A DNA stretch of 64,000 nucleotides from Azoarcus sp. CIB (GCF_001190925.1 NZ_CP011072.1:3348001-3412000), one strand, 5' to 3'. Positions 45,349 to 55,750 are shown, counted from the first letter of the stretch. Notes: a model not told the origin generated them from the letters alone. Program-made: numbers and translations.

Positions 45349-46500
45349 ATGAACATGCGTCCCAATTCAGCCCTGGCCGTGATGGCCCTCATCGTCGGCC
45401 TCGGCGTGGCTCCGCTGCTGCATGCGGCCGACAACGTCGCCCAGATTCAAACGCTCGTGAATCAGGGCCAGCATGCGCAGGCGCTGGCAATGGCCGACCG
45501 GGTGCTCGCAGGCAATGCCAAGGAACCGCAGGCGCGTTTCCTCAAGGGAATCGCCCTTACTGAGCTCAACCGCCAGGACGAAGCCGTCGCGGTATTCCAG
45601 AAGCTCACCGAGGATTTCCCAGAACTGCCCGAGCCCTACAACAACCTCGCCGTCCTGTACGCTCAACAGCGCCAGTACGACAAGGCGCGCTCAGCCCTCG
45701 AAATGGCGATCCGCACCCACCCGAGCTATGCGACCGCACACGAGAACCTCGGCGACGTCTACGCACGCCTCGCGAGTCAGGCCTACGACAAGGCCCTGCA
45801 ACTGGACTCGGCGAACACGGGTGCACAGTCCAAGCTCGCGTTGATCCGCGAAATGATGTCCTCCGGTTCGCGAACGCGAGTTGCGGGGCAGACCGCACCG
45901 CCACGCACTGCCGCCGTGGCGCCGACTGCGGCACCCGCCCCGGCACCGGCCGCAGCCGCCGTCGCTGCATCTCCGGCAGCCTCCGCCACGCCAGTGCCAT
46001 CCACTGCTGCGGCTGCCCCCACGGCCAAGCCGGCAGCAGCTGTTGCAGCACCGGCCGCCGCGGCTGCACCGACAGTCCCAGCCGCATCGCCCGCACCTGC
46101 AGCCGCCGCAGCGCAAACTGCCCGAGCGGCAACACCGGAACCCGCGGCAGCCGACGCCAGTGCCGAACGCGAAGCGCTGCAGACCGTCGAAGCGTGGGCC
46201 AAGGCGTGGTCGCGCAAGGACGTGAAGGCTTACCTTGGCTTCTACGACAAGGAGTTCCGTACCCCGGGCGGCGTGCCCCGCAAGGTGTGGGAAGACGAGC
46301 GCGAGCAGCGCGTCGGCAAACCGGGCCGCATTGCCGTCGAGATCGCGAAACCTGACACGAAGGTCGATGGCGAAGTGGCAACGGTACGTTTCCGTCAGAA
46401 CTACGAGTCAGCCGGCTTCAGCTCCAGCTCGACCAAGACGCTCGAACTCGTCAAACGTAACGGTTCGTGGCGCATCCGCCAGGAGCGCGTCGGAGGATGA
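45349..46500 (+). CDS. Periplasmic TPR protein with Cds6/NTF2-like C-terminal domain
   Basis: A 383-residue exported protein. A signal peptide (about residues 1-26, ending APLLHA) is followed by tetratricopeptide helices at about 27-160 (QARFLKGIALTELNRQDEAV, EPYNNLAVLYAQQRQYDKAR, ATAHENLGDVYARLASQAYD). A long Ala/Pro-rich linker follows (about 175-270), then an NTF2-like domain (WAKAWSRKDVKAYLGFYDKE, GSWRIRQERVGG) that matches the C-terminus of the next gene. ATG codons at 45349 and 45355 are both possible. It overlaps the L,D-transpeptidase start (ATGA) and probably acts with it in the cell wall. Exact role unknown. Confidence 0.85.
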   Translation: MNMRPNSALAVMALIVGLGVAPLLHAADNVAQIQTLVNQGQHAQALAMADRVLAGNAKEPQARFLKGIALTELNRQDEAVAVFQKLTEDFPELPEPYNNLAVLYAQQRQYDKARSALEMAIRTHPSYATAHENLGDVYARLASQAYDKALQLDSANTGAQSKLALIREMMSSGSRTRVAGQTAPPRTAAVAPTAAPAPAPAAAAVAASPAASATPVPSTAAAAPTAKPAAAVAAPAAAAAPTVPAASPAPAAAAAQTARAATPEPAAADASAEREALQTVEAWAKAWSRKDVKAYLGFYDKEFRTPGGVPRKVWEDEREQRVGKPGRIAVEIAKPDTKVDGEVATVRFRQNYESAGFSSSSTKTLELVKRNGSWRIRQERVGG

Positions 46501-47711
46501 CGGGCGTAACAATCGGACGAATAGGATTCGTCCGAATGCTATTAACACTGGCCGCGGCAACCCTGCCGCTGGCCGCCGCCGCCGCCCCCGTTCCACGCGG
46601 CATCTCGGATTCCGGGCCGGATGCATCGCTCGACTACGTCTTCACCGAGATCGAAGCGAACCGACTAGACGCGGCACTCGAACGCACCGAGGAAGTACTG
46701 CGCGCCTACCCCAATTTCCGGCTTGCCCACTTGATCAAGGGCGACCTGTTGCTGGCCCGCTCCAAACCGATCTCGACGTTCGGCAACGCGCCCGCGCCCG
46801 CCGAACGGGTCACTGAACTGCGTGACGAGGCCATCGCGCGTCTGCGCGCCTATCGCGAGCGGCCCGCCGCGGCGAGCTACATCCCGCGCTACCTCCTGCA
46901 GATGGGACCGGACCAGCGCTTCGCGGTCGTCGTCGATACCAAGCGCGCACGCCTGTACGTATACGCCAACGAGGGCGGAAAGCCGCGCTTCGTCGCAGAC
47001 TACTACATCAGTCACGGCAAGGCCGGCACGGACAAGCGCGTCGAGGGCGACAACAAGACTCCGCTCGGCGTGTATGAAGTGACCTCCTTCATCGAGCAGG
47101 CCAAGCTGCCGGATCTATACGGCAGCGGCGCCTTCCCGATCAATTACCCCAACGAGTGGGATCGACGGCTCGGCCGCACCGGACACGGAATCTGGCTGCA
47201 CGGAACGCCGAGCAACACCTACGCCCGCCCGCCGCTTTCTTCCGAGGGCTGTGTCACGCTCGCGAATCAGGACTTTCTCAAGCTTTCGAACTTCGTCGAG
47301 CCCGGGCTTACGCCGGTGATCATCAGCAACGAGATCGAATGGCTGTCGCTGGACGACTGGCAGGCCGAACGCCGCAACCTGCAGCTTGCGATCGAAGACT
47401 GGCGCCGGGACTGGGAAAAAACCGGCGAAGTGGGCCGTTACCTCTCGCACTATTCGAAGGAATTCCGCAGCGACACCCAGAATCTCGCGGAATGGTCGGA
47501 GCAGAAGCGCAAGGTCGCGGCGAGCCGCCAATGGATTAAGGTGCGCCTCGACAAATTGAGCATGTTCCGGAATCCGGGGCGAGACGACATCGTGGTCGTG
47601 ACCTTCGAGCAGGACTATCGCAGCGACGACCTGTCCGACCGAGTCCGCAAGCGCCAGTACTGGCTCAAGGAAGGCGGTCGCTGGAAGATCGTCTATGAAG
47701 GCAAGGCCTGA
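46497..47711 (+). CDS. L,D-transpeptidase (YkuD family) with Cds6-like C-terminal domain
   Basis: A 404-residue exported enzyme. The signal peptide is at about 1-30 (MLLTLAAATLPLAAAAAP core). The helical region 45-120 is TPR-like. The YkuD domain (about 140-290) has the active site HGTPSNTYARPPLSSEGC, with H235, S249, G251 and C252. It should form 3-3 peptidoglycan cross-links or attach a protein, using a thioester on C252. Residues about 300-404 are NTF2-like. The start at 46497 overlaps the upstream stop as ATGA. Confidence 0.9.
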   Translation: MTGVTIGRIGFVRMLLTLAAATLPLAAAAAPVPRGISDSGPDASLDYVFTEIEANRLDAALERTEEVLRAYPNFRLAHLIKGDLLLARSKPISTFGNAPAPAERVTELRDEAIARLRAYRERPAAASYIPRYLLQMGPDQRFAVVVDTKRARLYVYANEGGKPRFVADYYISHGKAGTDKRVEGDNKTPLGVYEVTSFIEQAKLPDLYGSGAFPINYPNEWDRRLGRTGHGIWLHGTPSNTYARPPLSSEGCVTLANQDFLKLSNFVEPGLTPVIISNEIEWLSLDDWQAERRNLQLAIEDWRRDWEKTGEVGRYLSHYSKEFRSDTQNLAEWSEQKRKVAASRQWIKVRLDKLSMFRNPGRDDIVVVTFEQDYRSDDLSDRVRKRQYWLKEGGRWKIVYEGKA

Positions 47712-47750
47712 CGGCCATCACACAATTTCACTCCCGAACGGAAGGTCGAC

Positions 47751-48329
47751 ATGAAGCGCTTTTTCGCAAGCCTGTTCCTTTTCATCTGGTGCGCCGTCGC
47801 ACAGGCCGCCAATCCCGTTGTCGAAATGCGCACCAACCAGGGGACGATCCTCCTCGAACTGTTTGCGGACAAGGCGCCCAAATCGGTAGAGAACTTCCTT
47901 GAGTACGCGAAGAGCGGGCACTACAACGGCACGATCTTCCACCGCGTCATCGACGGTTTCATGATCCAGGGCGGTGGCTTCGACGGATCGCTGAGCCAGA
48001 AGCCCACGCGCGCACCGATCGAGAATGAAGCCAAGAACGGGCTGCGCAACGAAACGGGGACGCTTGCCATGGCACGGACCTCCGACCCCCATTCCGCGAC
48101 CGCGCAGTTCTTCGTCAACCTCGCTGACAACAGCTTCCTCGATTACCCGTCGCGCGACGGCTGGGGCTATGCCGTGTTCGGCAAGGTCACGAGCGGCATG
48201 GACGTCGTGCAGAAGATCGGCAAGATGCGCACCGGGCTCGTTCGCGGCATGCGCGATGTCCCTGCGGAACCGATGATCATCGAGTCGGTCCGCCTCGTCG
48301 AGGCCGCCAAGACCGGCCAAACCAAGTAA
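47751..48329 (+). CDS. ppiA: Periplasmic peptidyl-prolyl cis-trans isomerase (cyclophilin)
   Basis: A 192-residue cyclophilin with a signal peptide ([20 protein letters not shown]). The active-site segment [19 protein letters not shown] and the later [13 protein letters not shown] are typical. It should catalyse proline isomerisation of envelope proteins. It is followed 20 bases on by a cytosolic paralogue (48350-48844), with about 60% visible identity over the core by eye. Confidence 0.92.
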   Translation: MKRFFASLFLFIWCAVAQAANPVVEMRTNQGTILLELFADKAPKSVENFLEYAKSGHYNGTIFHRVIDGFMIQGGGFDGSLSQKPTRAPIENEAKNGLRNETGTLAMARTSDPHSATAQFFVNLADNSFLDYPSRDGWGYAVFGKVTSGMDVVQKIGKMRTGLVRGMRDVPAEPMIIESVRLVEAAKTGQTK

Positions 48330-48349
48330 CGATCCCCAAGGAGCCCCAC

Positions 48350-48844
48350 ATGGCAGTCAAGCTTCATACGAATCACGGCACGATTACCCTCGAACTCGAC
48401 GCCGACAAGGCACCGGAAACGGTCAAGAACTTCCTCGACTACGTCAGCGCCGGCCATTACGACAACACGATCTTCCATCGCGTGATCAAGAACTTCATGA
48501 TCCAGGGCGGCGGTTTCGAGCCCGGCATGAAGCAGAAGCCTACCGGCGAGCAGATCAAGAACGAGGCCGACAACGGCCTGAAGAACCTGACGGGCACGAT
48601 CGCGATGGCCCGCACCCAGGCGCCCCACTCCGCCACGGCCCAGTTCTTCATCAACGTCGTCGATAACGATTTCCTCAATTTCCGCTCGCAGGATATGCAA
48701 GGCTGGGGCTACTGCGTATTCGGCCGGGTCACCGAAGGCATGGACGTCGTGAACAGCATCCGCTCAGTCCCTACGGGTTCGAGCGGCTTCCACCAGGACG
48801 TGCCGGTCGAGGACGTCCTCATCGAACGCGCCGAAATCGTCTGA
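48350..48844 (+). CDS. ppiB: Cytosolic peptidyl-prolyl cis-trans isomerase B
   Basis: A 164-residue cyclophilin without a signal peptide. It has [20 protein letters not shown] and [27 protein letters not shown] is well placed. It lies between the exported cyclophilin and lpxH, the usual ppiA-ppiB-lpxH order in betaproteobacteria. Confidence 0.96.
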   Translation: MAVKLHTNHGTITLELDADKAPETVKNFLDYVSAGHYDNTIFHRVIKNFMIQGGGFEPGMKQKPTGEQIKNEADNGLKNLTGTIAMARTQAPHSATAQFFINVVDNDFLNFRSQDMQGWGYCVFGRVTEGMDVVNSIRSVPTGSSGFHQDVPVEDVLIERAEIV

Positions 48845-48882
48845 TTTCGCCGGGCCGATCCGTCTCAGAATTCCGAACGCGC

Positions 48883-49599
48883 ATGTCGGCCCTATTCATC
48901 GCGGATCTGCACCTCGCGGACCAGTGCCCGGACAACACCCGCGCGTTCCTCGCCCTGCTTGCAGGGCAGGCGCGCGAGGTGGGCGCGCTGTACATCCTCG
49001 GGGATCTGTTCGAGTACTGGGCCGGTGACGATGATCGCGATTCTCCGCTGACTCGCGAGATCGGGGAGGCCCTTGCGACACTTGCGTCACGGGGTACGCA
49101 GATCGGCTTTGTTGCCGGAAATCGCGACTTCCTCGTCGGAGAGCACTTTGCCCGCGATGCCGGGCTGATCATCCTCGCGGATCCGACGGTAGTCGATCTC
49201 GATGGCCGGCGGGTGCTGCTCACCCACGGCGACAGCCTGTGCACCGACGACCATGCCTACCAGGCTTTCCGGCAACAGGTCCGCGACCCGCAGTGGCAAA
49301 GAGCATTTCTTGCCCGCCCCCTCGAAGAACGCAAGCGGGTAATCGAGGGCCTACGCCGGCACAGCGAAACGGCCAAGCAGGAAAAGGCCGTGGACATCAT
49401 GGATGTTAACGCGGCAGCCGTGGATGCCCTGCTGCGAGCCCACGATTACCCGACACTCATTCACGGCCACACGCACCGGCCAGCACGCCATCTACATCAG
49501 GTGGATGGCCGGGCCTGCGAGCGCTGGGTCCTCTCCGACTGGCGCGGAACGGCGAGTTGGCTGCTTTGGGACGGAACGGACTTCCGCCCCGGCCCTTGA
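48883..49599 (+). CDS. lpxH: UDP-2,3-diacylglucosamine hydrolase
   Basis: A 238-residue metallophosphoesterase that makes lipid X in lipid A synthesis. Metal-site motifs are all present: FIADLHLAD, YILGDLFEYWAGDDDRD, VAGNRDFLVGEHF, LTHGDSLCTDD and IHGHTHRPARH. It ends 54 bases before the convergent metZ stop. Confidence 0.97.
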   Translation: MSALFIADLHLADQCPDNTRAFLALLAGQAREVGALYILGDLFEYWAGDDDRDSPLTREIGEALATLASRGTQIGFVAGNRDFLVGEHFARDAGLIILADPTVVDLDGRRVLLTHGDSLCTDDHAYQAFRQQVRDPQWQRAFLARPLEERKRVIEGLRRHSETAKQEKAVDIMDVNAAAVDALLRAHDYPTLIHGHTHRPARHLHQVDGRACERWVLSDWRGTASWLLWDGTDFRPGP

Positions 49600-49653
49600 G
49601 GAAATTCCGCGGGCCACAAGGCGAGTGCCAAGCACCCGCCGCCGCGACGGCTG

Positions 49654-50823
49654 TCAGCCCGCCAAGCCGCGCGCGAGATCCGCGCGCAAGTCCTCGACCG
49701 CCTCCAGGCCGACAGCGATCCGCAGCAATCCCTCGGTAATGCCTGCCGCAGCACGCGCTTCGGCACTGATGCGCCCATGCGTCGTGGACGCCGGATGGGT
49801 GATGGTGGTCTTCGCATCGCCAAGGTTCGCGGTGATCGAGATCATGCGGGTCGAATCCACGACCCGCCATGCGCCCTCACGCCCTCCGGCGACCTCGAAA
49901 CTGACAATCGCGCCGCCGGACTTCTGCTGCCGCATCGCGAGTTCGTGCTGCGGATGGGAGGCCAAGCCGGGGTAATACACCCTCTCGACTCCTGCTTGCT
50001 GCTCGAGCCAGTGCGCTAGTTCGAGCGCGGCCGCCGACTGTGCATCCATGCGAATGCGCAGGGTTTCCAGCCCCTTCAGAATCACCCACGCATTGAAGGG
50101 CGAAATCGACGGTCCTGCCGTGCGCAGGAATTTCAGCACTTCGTCGACGATGACTTTCTTGCCGGCGACTGCACCGCCCAGCACCCTGCCCTGGCCATCG
50201 AGGTATTTCGTCGCGGAATGCACGACGACGTCGGCCCCCAGTTCGAGCGGGCGCTGCAGCGCAGGCGTGCAGAAACAATTGTCGACAGCGAAAATCGCAC
50301 CGCAGGAATGCGCGATGTCTGCCACCGCGGCGATGTCGATGACCTCGGTAAGGGGGTTCGACGGCGTCTCGATGAAAAAGAGCCGCGTGCGCGCCTTGAT
50401 CGCAGCGCGATAGGCATCCGAGTCGGTCGCGGGCACGAAGGTCGTCTCGATGCCGAACTTCGCGAGAATCGTCCCGAAGAGCTGTTGCGTCGCCCCGAAG
50501 AGACCCATCGACGCAACCACGTGGTCACCGGCCTGCAGGGTCGCCATCGCAAGCGACAGGATCGCGGACATGCCCGAGGCGGTAGCGACGCAGGCTTCGG
50601 CACCTTCGAGGGCGGCAAGACGCTGCTGCATCGCCGTCACGGTCGGATTCGTGAAGCGCGCGTAGACGTTGCCTTCATCCGCGCCCGAGAACCGGGCTGC
50701 GGCCTGCGCGGCGCTCTCGAAGACGAAGCTCGACGTCAGATAGAGGGCTTCGCTGTGTTCATTGAACTGGCTGCGCGCTATGCCCGCGCGCACCGCCAGG
50801 GTGTCGAACTCGTAGTCGCTCAT
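49654..50823 (-). CDS. metZ: O-succinylhomoserine sulfhydrylase
   Basis: A 389-residue PLP enzyme of the Cys/Met metabolism family that makes homocysteine directly from O-succinylhomoserine and sulfide. The PLP lysine lies in HSATKYLDGQGRVLGG, and the cofactor region reads ATASGMSAILSLAMATL. DGQGRVLGGAV favours MetZ over MetB or MetC. It follows purF by 6 bases and ends the long minus-strand gene run. Confidence 0.93.
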   Translation of the reverse strand: MSDYEFDTLAVRAGIARSQFNEHSEALYLTSSFVFESAAQAAARFSGADEGNVYARFTNPTVTAMQQRLAALEGAEACVATASGMSAILSLAMATLQAGDHVVASMGLFGATQQLFGTILAKFGIETTFVPATDSDAYRAAIKARTRLFFIETPSNPLTEVIDIAAVADIAHSCGAIFAVDNCFCTPALQRPLELGADVVVHSATKYLDGQGRVLGGAVAGKKVIVDEVLKFLRTAGPSISPFNAWVILKGLETLRIRMDAQSAAALELAHWLEQQAGVERVYYPGLASHPQHELAMRQQKSGGAIVSFEVAGGREGAWRVVDSTRMISITANLGDAKTTITHPASTTHGRISAEARAAAGITEGLLRIAVGLEAVEDLRADLARGLAG

Positions 50824-50829
50824 TTCTGC

Positions 50830-52353
50830 TCAACTGTCCTGGTTGGCAACCAGGTTCAGGTCGAGTTGTCCGCCTTCGCCGTCGTCGCCCGATTTGTTCT
50901 CGGCACGCTGGTTCTCGACGCCGTTCAGGTATTCGGGCGTGATGTCGCCGGTTATGTAGGAGCCGTCGAAACAGGACGTCTCGAAGAACTTGATCGCGGG
51001 ATTGACCGCCCGTACGGCAGCCTTGAGATCGCTGATATCCTGATAAATCAGTCCGTCCGCTCCAATGACGCGACAGATCTCTTCCTCGCTGCGATCGGCC
51101 GCGATAAGCTCGGCTCGGGTCGGCATGTCGATGCCGTATACGTTCGCATAGCGAACCGGCGGCGCCGCAGAAGCGAGGTACACCTTCACCGCGCCGGCGT
51201 CGCGGGCCATGGTGACGATCTCGCGGCTCGTGGTACCGCGGACGATCGAGTCGTCGACCAGCAGCACCTTCTTTCCCCTGAATTCCTGCGGGATGGTGTT
51301 GAGCTTCTGGCGCACCGACTTACGCCGGGTCGCCTGGCCGGGCATGATGAAGGTGCGCCCGATGTAGCGGTTCTTCACGAAGCCTTCGCGGTACGGGAGG
51401 TTCAACCGGTGCGCCATCTCCATCGCAGCAGGACGGCTGGAATCGGGGATGGGGATCACGACATCGATCTCCGCGTGGGGCACGACGCGCTTGAGCTTGT
51501 CGGCGAGGAATTCGCCCATCTTCACGCGTGACTCGTATACCGACACTCCGTCGATCACCGAGTCCGGGCGCGCGAGGTACACGAACTCGAACATGCACGG
51601 CGCTTCGACGGTCTTTTCCGCACACTGGCGGCTGCGGAAATTTCCCTGTGTGTCAATGAGGATCGCCTCGCCCGGCGCCACGTCGCGCAGCGTCTTGAAG
51701 CCAAGCACGTCCATCGCAACCGACTCGGACGCCACGACCCACTCATGGCCGCCGTCGACATCATTGCGCCCGACAACCAGCGGACGAATACCGAACGGAT
51801 CGCGGAACGCGAGCAGGCCGAAGCCAGCAATCATCACGACGACGGCGTAAGCACCACGGCAGCGGCGATGCACACCCGCCACGGCGCGGAACACGGCATC
51901 CTCGTCGAGCTTGAAGCCCTTGGCAGCGGCCTGCAGTTCGTGCGCGAGCACGTTCAGCAGCACCTCCGAATCGGAATTGGTGTTGATGTGGCGGAGGTCC
52001 GAGAGGAACATCTCGCGCTTCAGTTCCTCGGAATTCGTCAGGTTGCCGTTATGGGCGAGCAGCAGGCCGAAGGGCGAATTGACGTAGAAAGGCTGCGCTT
52101 CGGCAGGATTGCACGCCGACCCCGCAGTCGGATAGCGGACATGGCCGATACCCCAATTGCCCACCAGATTGCGCATGTTGCGCGTGCGGAACACGTCGCG
52201 CACGAGCCCCGGCCCCTTGTGCATCAGGAAGCGCCCCCCCTCCGACGTCGCGATGCCTGCCGCATCCTGTCCGCGGTGCTGCAGCACCTGCAGGCCGTCA
52301 TAGAGCAACTGATTGACCGGGGATTTTGCAACGACCCCAATGATTCCGCACAT
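50830..52353 (-). CDS. purF: Amidophosphoribosyltransferase
   Basis: A 507-residue enzyme of the first committed step of purine synthesis. The N-terminal glutaminase starts [20 protein letters not shown], with catalytic C2 after Met removal, and [11 protein letters not shown]. The PRPP loop is [18 protein letters not shown]. The start at 52353 is fixed by the catalytic cysteine. It follows cvpA by 10 bases, the common cvpA-purF pair. Confidence 0.98.
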   Translation of the reverse strand: MCGIIGVVAKSPVNQLLYDGLQVLQHRGQDAAGIATSEGGRFLMHKGPGLVRDVFRTRNMRNLVGNWGIGHVRYPTAGSACNPAEAQPFYVNSPFGLLLAHNGNLTNSEELKREMFLSDLRHINTNSDSEVLLNVLAHELQAAAKGFKLDEDAVFRAVAGVHRRCRGAYAVVVMIAGFGLLAFRDPFGIRPLVVGRNDVDGGHEWVVASESVAMDVLGFKTLRDVAPGEAILIDTQGNFRSRQCAEKTVEAPCMFEFVYLARPDSVIDGVSVYESRVKMGEFLADKLKRVVPHAEIDVVIPIPDSSRPAAMEMAHRLNLPYREGFVKNRYIGRTFIMPGQATRRKSVRQKLNTIPQEFRGKKVLLVDDSIVRGTTSREIVTMARDAGAVKVYLASAAPPVRYANVYGIDMPTRAELIAADRSEEEICRVIGADGLIYQDISDLKAAVRAVNPAIKFFETSCFDGSYITGDITPEYLNGVENQRAENKSGDDGEGGQLDLNLVANQDS

Positions 52354-52363
52354 GGAATAGCAC

Positions 52364-52855
52364 CTATCTGAATCGAATCTTTGTAGCCACCACATCGGGC
52401 AGCCACGGTTTGGCAGCGATGACCGCCGTCTCCAGCGGAGGAGCAAACATTGCGTTGGACCACCACGGCTCACGCGCAATCCCGATCAAGCCGCCCAACA
52501 GCACCACCGCGAGGGCGATCGCAATGCCGCGGGCAACACCGAATAATGCGCCGAACACCCGGTCGGCCGTGCCCAGCCCAACCACCTTGAGCAGTTCGCG
52601 AAGCAGGAAGCGCAACAGGGCAGCCAGCATCAGGACCACGACGAAGATCAGCGCGAACCCGGCGATCTGGCGCCAGGCGGGTTCGACGATCATGCCGCCG
52701 AACAGCACCGCTGCATCGCCTGCGTAGCGCCAGGCCGCAAAGAGCGCGACCGCCCACGCGAGCAGCGCTATCACCTCGCTGACCAATCCGCGCCACATGC
52801 CGACAGCCGCCGACAAAGCGAGAACGCCGAGGAATACGTAATCGAATACCGTCAT
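52364..52855 (-). CDS. cvpA: CvpA family inner-membrane protein
   Basis: A 163-residue membrane protein with about four helices. The CvpA pattern [20 protein letters not shown] and [16 protein letters not shown] is clear. In E. coli it is needed for colicin V production and envelope homeostasis; its molecular role is not settled. It lies between the SPOR-domain gene (19 bases) and purF. Confidence 0.93.
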   Translation of the reverse strand: MTVFDYVFLGVLALSAAVGMWRGLVSEVIALLAWAVALFAAWRYAGDAAVLFGGMIVEPAWRQIAGFALIFVVVLMLAALLRFLLRELLKVVGLGTADRVFGALFGVARGIAIALAVVLLGGLIGIAREPWWSNAMFAPPLETAVIAAKPWLPDVVATKIRFR

Positions 52856-52874
52856 CGCAGTGATCTGCGCATGC

Positions 52875-53579
52875 TCATCTCGGCACGACCGAGCCGCTCA
52901 TTCCGCTCGCCCGGATCCGCTGGGCGGACTTTTCGGCGTCGTCGCGCCCGCCGAACGGCCCGACCCGCACGCGCGTCATCGCGCCGATTTTTTCAGTGTA
53001 GACCGCGAAGCCCCGCCTTTTCAGGTCTGCCGCAATCGACGCAGCCTTCCCACCATCGCCGAAGGCACCGATCTGGACGACAAAGCCGCTTCCAGCCACC
53101 GGGGGAGAAAGCACCGCCTGCTTGCCTTCGAGAATTGCCTGGGCGCGAGCACTATCGGTTAGAGCATCCTTCGCCGCCGGCGGCGCCGGCTTCACGGGTT
53201 CGACCGCGGCACTTGCCGAACCGGGGACCCGTGGCACATCGGGTGTCGCGGGCGCCGGAGCCGGACGCTGCGGAGGCGGCACATTTGCGCCGGCTTCCTG
53301 CCTCGGCGCCTCGGATGAGCCTGGAGTGGGCGGCTGCTCCTCGGGCGGAGGCGCGAGTTGCGGATCGGGATCGCGCACCGGGCGACTGGCAATGCGGCGC
53401 GAGAGGGTGTTGTCCGCCTCGCGGTCGGGGATCGTGATCTGGATATCCTGCGCCGGGGCGCTCGGCTCCTGATCCATCACCATGGGGAGGATGATCGCGG
53501 CGAGCAGCGCCAGCGCGGCCGCCCCAACCAAACGACGCCTGGCGCGCTTCTTGAGTTCGACGTTGTCGCTATCGGTCAC
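52875..53579 (-). CDS. SPOR-domain membrane protein (DedD-like)
   Basis: A 234-residue bitopic protein. A basic N-terminus (ELKKRARRRLVG) precedes one membrane helix (about 16-36, AAALALLAAIILPMVM). A Pro-rich periplasmic linker (about 45-135) follows, then a C-terminal SPOR domain (FVVQIGAFGDGGKAASIAAD to TRVRVGPFGGRDDAEKSAQR). SPOR domains bind denuded septal glycan, so a cell-division role is likely. GTG at 53579 with GAGG six bases upstream is preferred; a TTG at 53591 overlapping the folC stop is the alternative. Confidence 0.88.
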   Translation of the reverse strand: MTDSDNVELKKRARRRLVGAAALALLAAIILPMVMDQEPSAPAQDIQITIPDREADNTLSRRIASRPVRDPDPQLAPPPEEQPPTPGSSEAPRQEAGANVPPPQRPAPAPATPDVPRVPGSASAAVEPVKPAPPAAKDALTDSARAQAILEGKQAVLSPPVAGSGFVVQIGAFGDGGKAASIAADLKRRGFAVYTEKIGAMTRVRVGPFGGRDDAEKSAQRIRASGMSGSVVPR

Positions 53580-53587
53580 GCGGAGCC

Positions 53588-54865
53588 TCAATGACGAGCG
53601 GCGCGGACGGTGGCCAGCACATCCGCGACCGTCAGGAACGAGCCAAAGGCTACGATTCTATCACCCTCGCCTGCAGATTTCCGGGCAGCCGCATAACCCT
53701 CCGCGGGGCTCTCGAAACGCTGGATATCGCCTCGCACGCCCACACTGCGGAGGCGCTGTTCGAGACGCTCTGCGCTGAGCCCGCGGGCTCCGGGAAGACT
53801 GACGAGCATCCAGTGATCGACGCGATCCTGGATCAGCTTCACGACACCTTCTACGTCCTTGTCCGCGAGCATGCCCAGGACTGCCCACGTTTCAGGGAAG
53901 AACCCCATGTTGGACAGGTTCTCGGACAGCACCCCTGCCGCCTGCGGGTTATGCGCGACGTCGAGCACCACCGAGGGTCGTCCCGGCAGAACCTGAAAGC
54001 GCCCGGGCAGCTCGACGAGCATCAGCCCCTGGCGGACCGCCTGCATTGACACGGGAATCCGCTGTCGCAGGGTTTCCAGCGTCATCAGCACCGCCGACGC
54101 GTTCAGGAGCTGGTTGGCCCCGCGCAACGCGGGGTAGGCAAGCCCCCCACGACGCGCACCGCCCTTGCTCCACCATGTCCATTGAGTGCGGTCGCCGCTG
54201 AATCCGAAATCCTCGCCAACCAGCTTCAGGTCGGCGCCGATCGCGCGTGCATGGCCGACCAGCGTGGCGGGGACCATAGGATCGGAACAGATTGCTGGAC
54301 GCCCCGCACGGAAAATGCCGGCCTTCTCGAAGCCAATCTTCTCCCGCGTGTCGCCCAGCCAGTCCATATGGTCCATCGCGATGCCGGTCACGATGGCGCA
54401 GTCGGGGTCAATCGCATTTACCGCGTCGAGGCGCCCGCCGAGGCCGACTTCGAGGATCACGACGTCGAGCGGCGCACCGCAAAATGCCCACCAGGCGGCG
54501 AGCGTTCCGTGCTCGAAGTAGGTCAGCAGGGTTTCGCCGCGCGCCTCCTCGACGGCACGAAAGGCGCCTACCAAGGTCTGGTCATCAACCTCGCGTCCGT
54601 CGATGCGCACGCGCTCGTTGTAGCGCAGCAGATGCGGGGACGTGTAGCAGCCGACGCGATACCCGGCGGCGAGCAGAATCGCCTCGAGCATGGCGCAGGT
54701 CGAGCCCTTACCGTTGGTACCCCCAACGGTGATCACCACAGCATCGCTGCGCACGTCGAGCGCATCGCGCACGCGGGAGACGCGATCCAGGCCAAGCTGG
54801 ATCTGGACCGTATGGCGGCTTTCGAGCAGCTCGAGCCAGCCGCTCAGGGATTCAGGAAAATGCAT
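53588..54865 (-). CDS. folC: Bifunctional folylpolyglutamate synthase / dihydrofolate synthase
   Basis: A 425-residue ATP-dependent ligase that adds glutamate to folates. The P-loop is VTVGGTNGKGSTCAMLEA; also visible are SPHLLRYNERVRIDGREV, EVGLGGRLDAVNAI and VVLDVAHNPQAAG. It starts 15 bases after accD, in the accD-folC-SPOR-cvpA-purF order shared with many beta- and gammaproteobacteria. Confidence 0.96.
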   Translation of the reverse strand: MHFPESLSGWLELLESRHTVQIQLGLDRVSRVRDALDVRSDAVVITVGGTNGKGSTCAMLEAILLAAGYRVGCYTSPHLLRYNERVRIDGREVDDQTLVGAFRAVEEARGETLLTYFEHGTLAAWWAFCGAPLDVVILEVGLGGRLDAVNAIDPDCAIVTGIAMDHMDWLGDTREKIGFEKAGIFRAGRPAICSDPMVPATLVGHARAIGADLKLVGEDFGFSGDRTQWTWWSKGGARRGGLAYPALRGANQLLNASAVLMTLETLRQRIPVSMQAVRQGLMLVELPGRFQVLPGRPSVVLDVAHNPQAAGVLSENLSNMGFFPETWAVLGMLADKDVEGVVKLIQDRVDHWMLVSLPGARGLSAERLEQRLRSVGVRGDIQRFESPAEGYAAARKSAGEGDRIVAFGSFLTVADVLATVRAARH

Positions 54866-54880
54866 GAAGTGGAACGGAAA

Positions 54881-55750
54881 TCAGACGCCGATGGCGGGCT
54901 GGCGCGTCAGCAGGGTGAGGAGTTCGGCGACCTTCGAGCGCATCTCGCGCCGATCGACGATCATGTCGATCGCGCCCTTCTCGAGCAGGAACTCGGAGCG
55001 CTGGAAACCCTCCGGCAGGGTTTCGCGCACGGTCTGCTCGATCACGCGCGGGCCAGCGAAACCGATCAGCGCGCCCGGCTCGGCGATCACGACGTCGCCC
55101 ATGAAGGCAAAGCTCGCCGACACGCCCCCCATCGTGGGGTCGGTGAGGATGGTGAGGAACGGCAGCTTGCGCTCAGCGAGCTGAGTGATCGCGGCGGTGG
55201 TCTTGGCCATTTGCATCAGCGAGAAGAGCCCCTCCTGCATGCGGGCACCGCCCGTGGCGGTGATGCAGATGAAGGGAAGACGCTGCTCCAGGGCCGCCTT
55301 GGCGCCGCGCACGAAACGTTCGCCCACGACAGACCCCATTGATCCGCCGAGGAAATCGAACTCGAAGCAGGCGACCACGACCGGCACCGTCAGGATGGAA
55401 CCCTGCATCACGACCATCGCATCAGCTTCGCCGGTATCGTCGTTCGCTGCCGAAAGCCGCTCGGTGTAGCGCCGCGAGTCCTTGAATTTCAGCGGATCGA
55501 CCGGCACGACTTCGCTACCGATCTCGAAGCGCGCTTCCGCGTCAAGCAGTTGATCGAGCCGCGCCCGCGCGCGCAGGCGCTGGTGGTGACCGCACTTCGG
55601 ACACACGCTCTGGTTGCTTTCGAGATCGGAACGGTAGAGCACAGCCTCGCATGCCGGGCACTTGCTCCAAAGGCCTTCCGGAATCGACTTGCGCGCAGCG
55701 CTTTCGGCGCGCTTGATCTTCGGCGGCAGCAGTTTCTGAAGCCAACTCAT
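54881..55750 (-). CDS. accD: Acetyl-CoA carboxylase carboxyltransferase subunit beta
   Basis: A 289-residue subunit that, with AccA, transfers carboxyl from biotin to acetyl-CoA for fatty acid synthesis. The N-terminal zinc ribbon has C31, C34, C50 and C53 (KCPACE and VCPKCGHH). The crotonase-like core has [20 protein letters not shown] and [15 protein letters not shown]. The start overlaps the trpA stop as ATGA. Confidence 0.97.
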   Translation of the reverse strand: MSWLQKLLPPKIKRAESAARKSIPEGLWSKCPACEAVLYRSDLESNQSVCPKCGHHQRLRARARLDQLLDAEARFEIGSEVVPVDPLKFKDSRRYTERLSAANDDTGEADAMVVMQGSILTVPVVVACFEFDFLGGSMGSVVGERFVRGAKAALEQRLPFICITATGGARMQEGLFSLMQMAKTTAAITQLAERKLPFLTILTDPTMGGVSASFAFMGDVVIAEPGALIGFAGPRVIEQTVRETLPEGFQRSEFLLEKGAIDMIVDRREMRSKVAELLTLLTRQPAIGV

